Assembly (NCBI GenBank): GCA_016928305.1
Contig: JAFGKY010000013.1
Span: 38,658-102,657 of the forward strand
Length of the DNA: 64,000 nucleotides
Source of the DNA: Bacteroidales bacterium
GTDB taxonomy: Bacteria; Bacteroidota; Bacteroidia; Bacteroidales; UBA10428
Direction of reading: 5' to 3'
Part shown: piece after piece, positions 63,847 to 64,000 of the stretch
How positions within the stretch are numbered: the first letter of the stretch is position 1
Layout: each line of letters begins with the position of its first letter
Made by a program: the position numbers and the translations under genes
The notes under the pieces: generated by a model
What the model was told of the DNA's origin: nothing
Databases searched by the model: none
What the model saw: only the letters and a program-made list of their open reading frames with translations

Positions 63847-63923
63847 GGGACAAGGGACAAGGGACAAGGGAAAAGGGACAAGTGATTAGTGAATAGTGAT
63901 TAGTGATTAGTGATTAGTGGTTA
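63847..63923. repeat. Two adjacent 7-bp tandem arrays
   Basis: Five units of GGGACAA (the fourth reads GGGAAAA) directly followed by six units of GTGATTA (variants GTGAATA and GTGGTTA). All eleven units keep a 7-bp period with no break. The array begins 16 bp upstream of the cinA -7 box. Confidence 0.9.
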
Positions 63924-64000
63924 TATGTCAAATGAAAGTTTACCTTTTGATTGAATTTTCTTTAAAGAATTTCGGTTAATTAAAAACGGAAATTCATGTA

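Noticed and set aside
62562..63881. Longer cinA frame with 26 extra N-terminal residues
   Set aside because: The extra segment is read from the heptamer array and the promoter box, and family members start at MLAEIITIGDE-like sequence.
63847..63923. CRISPR array
   Set aside because: Units are 7 bp, contiguous and without spacers, so this is a simple tandem repeat.

Overview
The window looks like a chromosomal stretch of a Bacteroidota bacterium, most likely from or near the Bacteroidales. The evidence is: the -7 promoter box TAnnTTTG in front of many genes; C-terminal type IX secretion (T9SS) sorting domains on three large secreted proteins; the block cinA-rpmB-rpmG-DUF4295-ftsY-rimO; a fused CcsB/CcsA cytochrome c biogenesis protein; and a TPR gene behind gyrA. 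The DNA is AT-rich. I saw no rRNA, tRNA, CRISPR array, insertion sequence or prophage.

Layout. 1-5.0 kb: purL (cut by the left edge, minus strand) and a DEDDh exonuclease/GIY-YIG fusion. 5.2-9.9 kb: a hypothetical gene, two overlapping sensor kinase genes and a LiaF-like membrane protein. 10-17.8 kb: ArfB-type hydrolase, cyclophilin, an LRR protein, a STAS-like protein, MsrA, CcsBA and a Yip1-family protein. 17.9-25.6 kb: a lipoprotein fusing Memo and AMMECR1, a PlsC acyltransferase divergent from a diacylglycerol-kinase-like enzyme, asnB, a lipoprotein and a CrtC/AttH-like protein. 25.9-34.1 kb: a tight plus-strand cluster of TonB-dependent receptor, TPR/SpoIIE-type phosphatase and two T9SS-exported glycoside hydrolases.

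34.2-38.9 kb is the most unusual part. It holds a lysine/alanine-rich histone-like gene whose frame breaks at a dnaX-like slippery A-run and resumes in the -1 frame. Next comes a dodecin. Then a minus-strand operon encodes a flavin oxidoreductase, an SDR, a VKOR-DsbA fusion and a small six-cysteine lipoprotein. 39-45 kb: a T9SS-exported CotH/lamin-tail protein, an unassigned secreted TIM-barrel-like protein and a DUF4861-like protein. 45-48.5 kb: a coupled DUF1214-sulfotransferase-SDR operon. 48.5-52.6 kb: a region of remnants and palindromes with a membrane class III nucleotide cyclase and a DUF4143 ATPase. 52.6-64 kb: housekeeping genes (TPR, gyrA, clpC, rimO, ftsY, DUF4295, rpmG, rpmB, cinA), ending in two 7-bp tandem repeat arrays just upstream of the cinA promoter.

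How the genes fit together. The window mixes core information processing (gyrA, rpmB/rpmG, ftsY, rimO, clpC) with envelope biology: secreted enzymes, disulfide formation, lipid enzymes and sensory kinases. All functions are inferred from motifs read by eye; no database search was possible.
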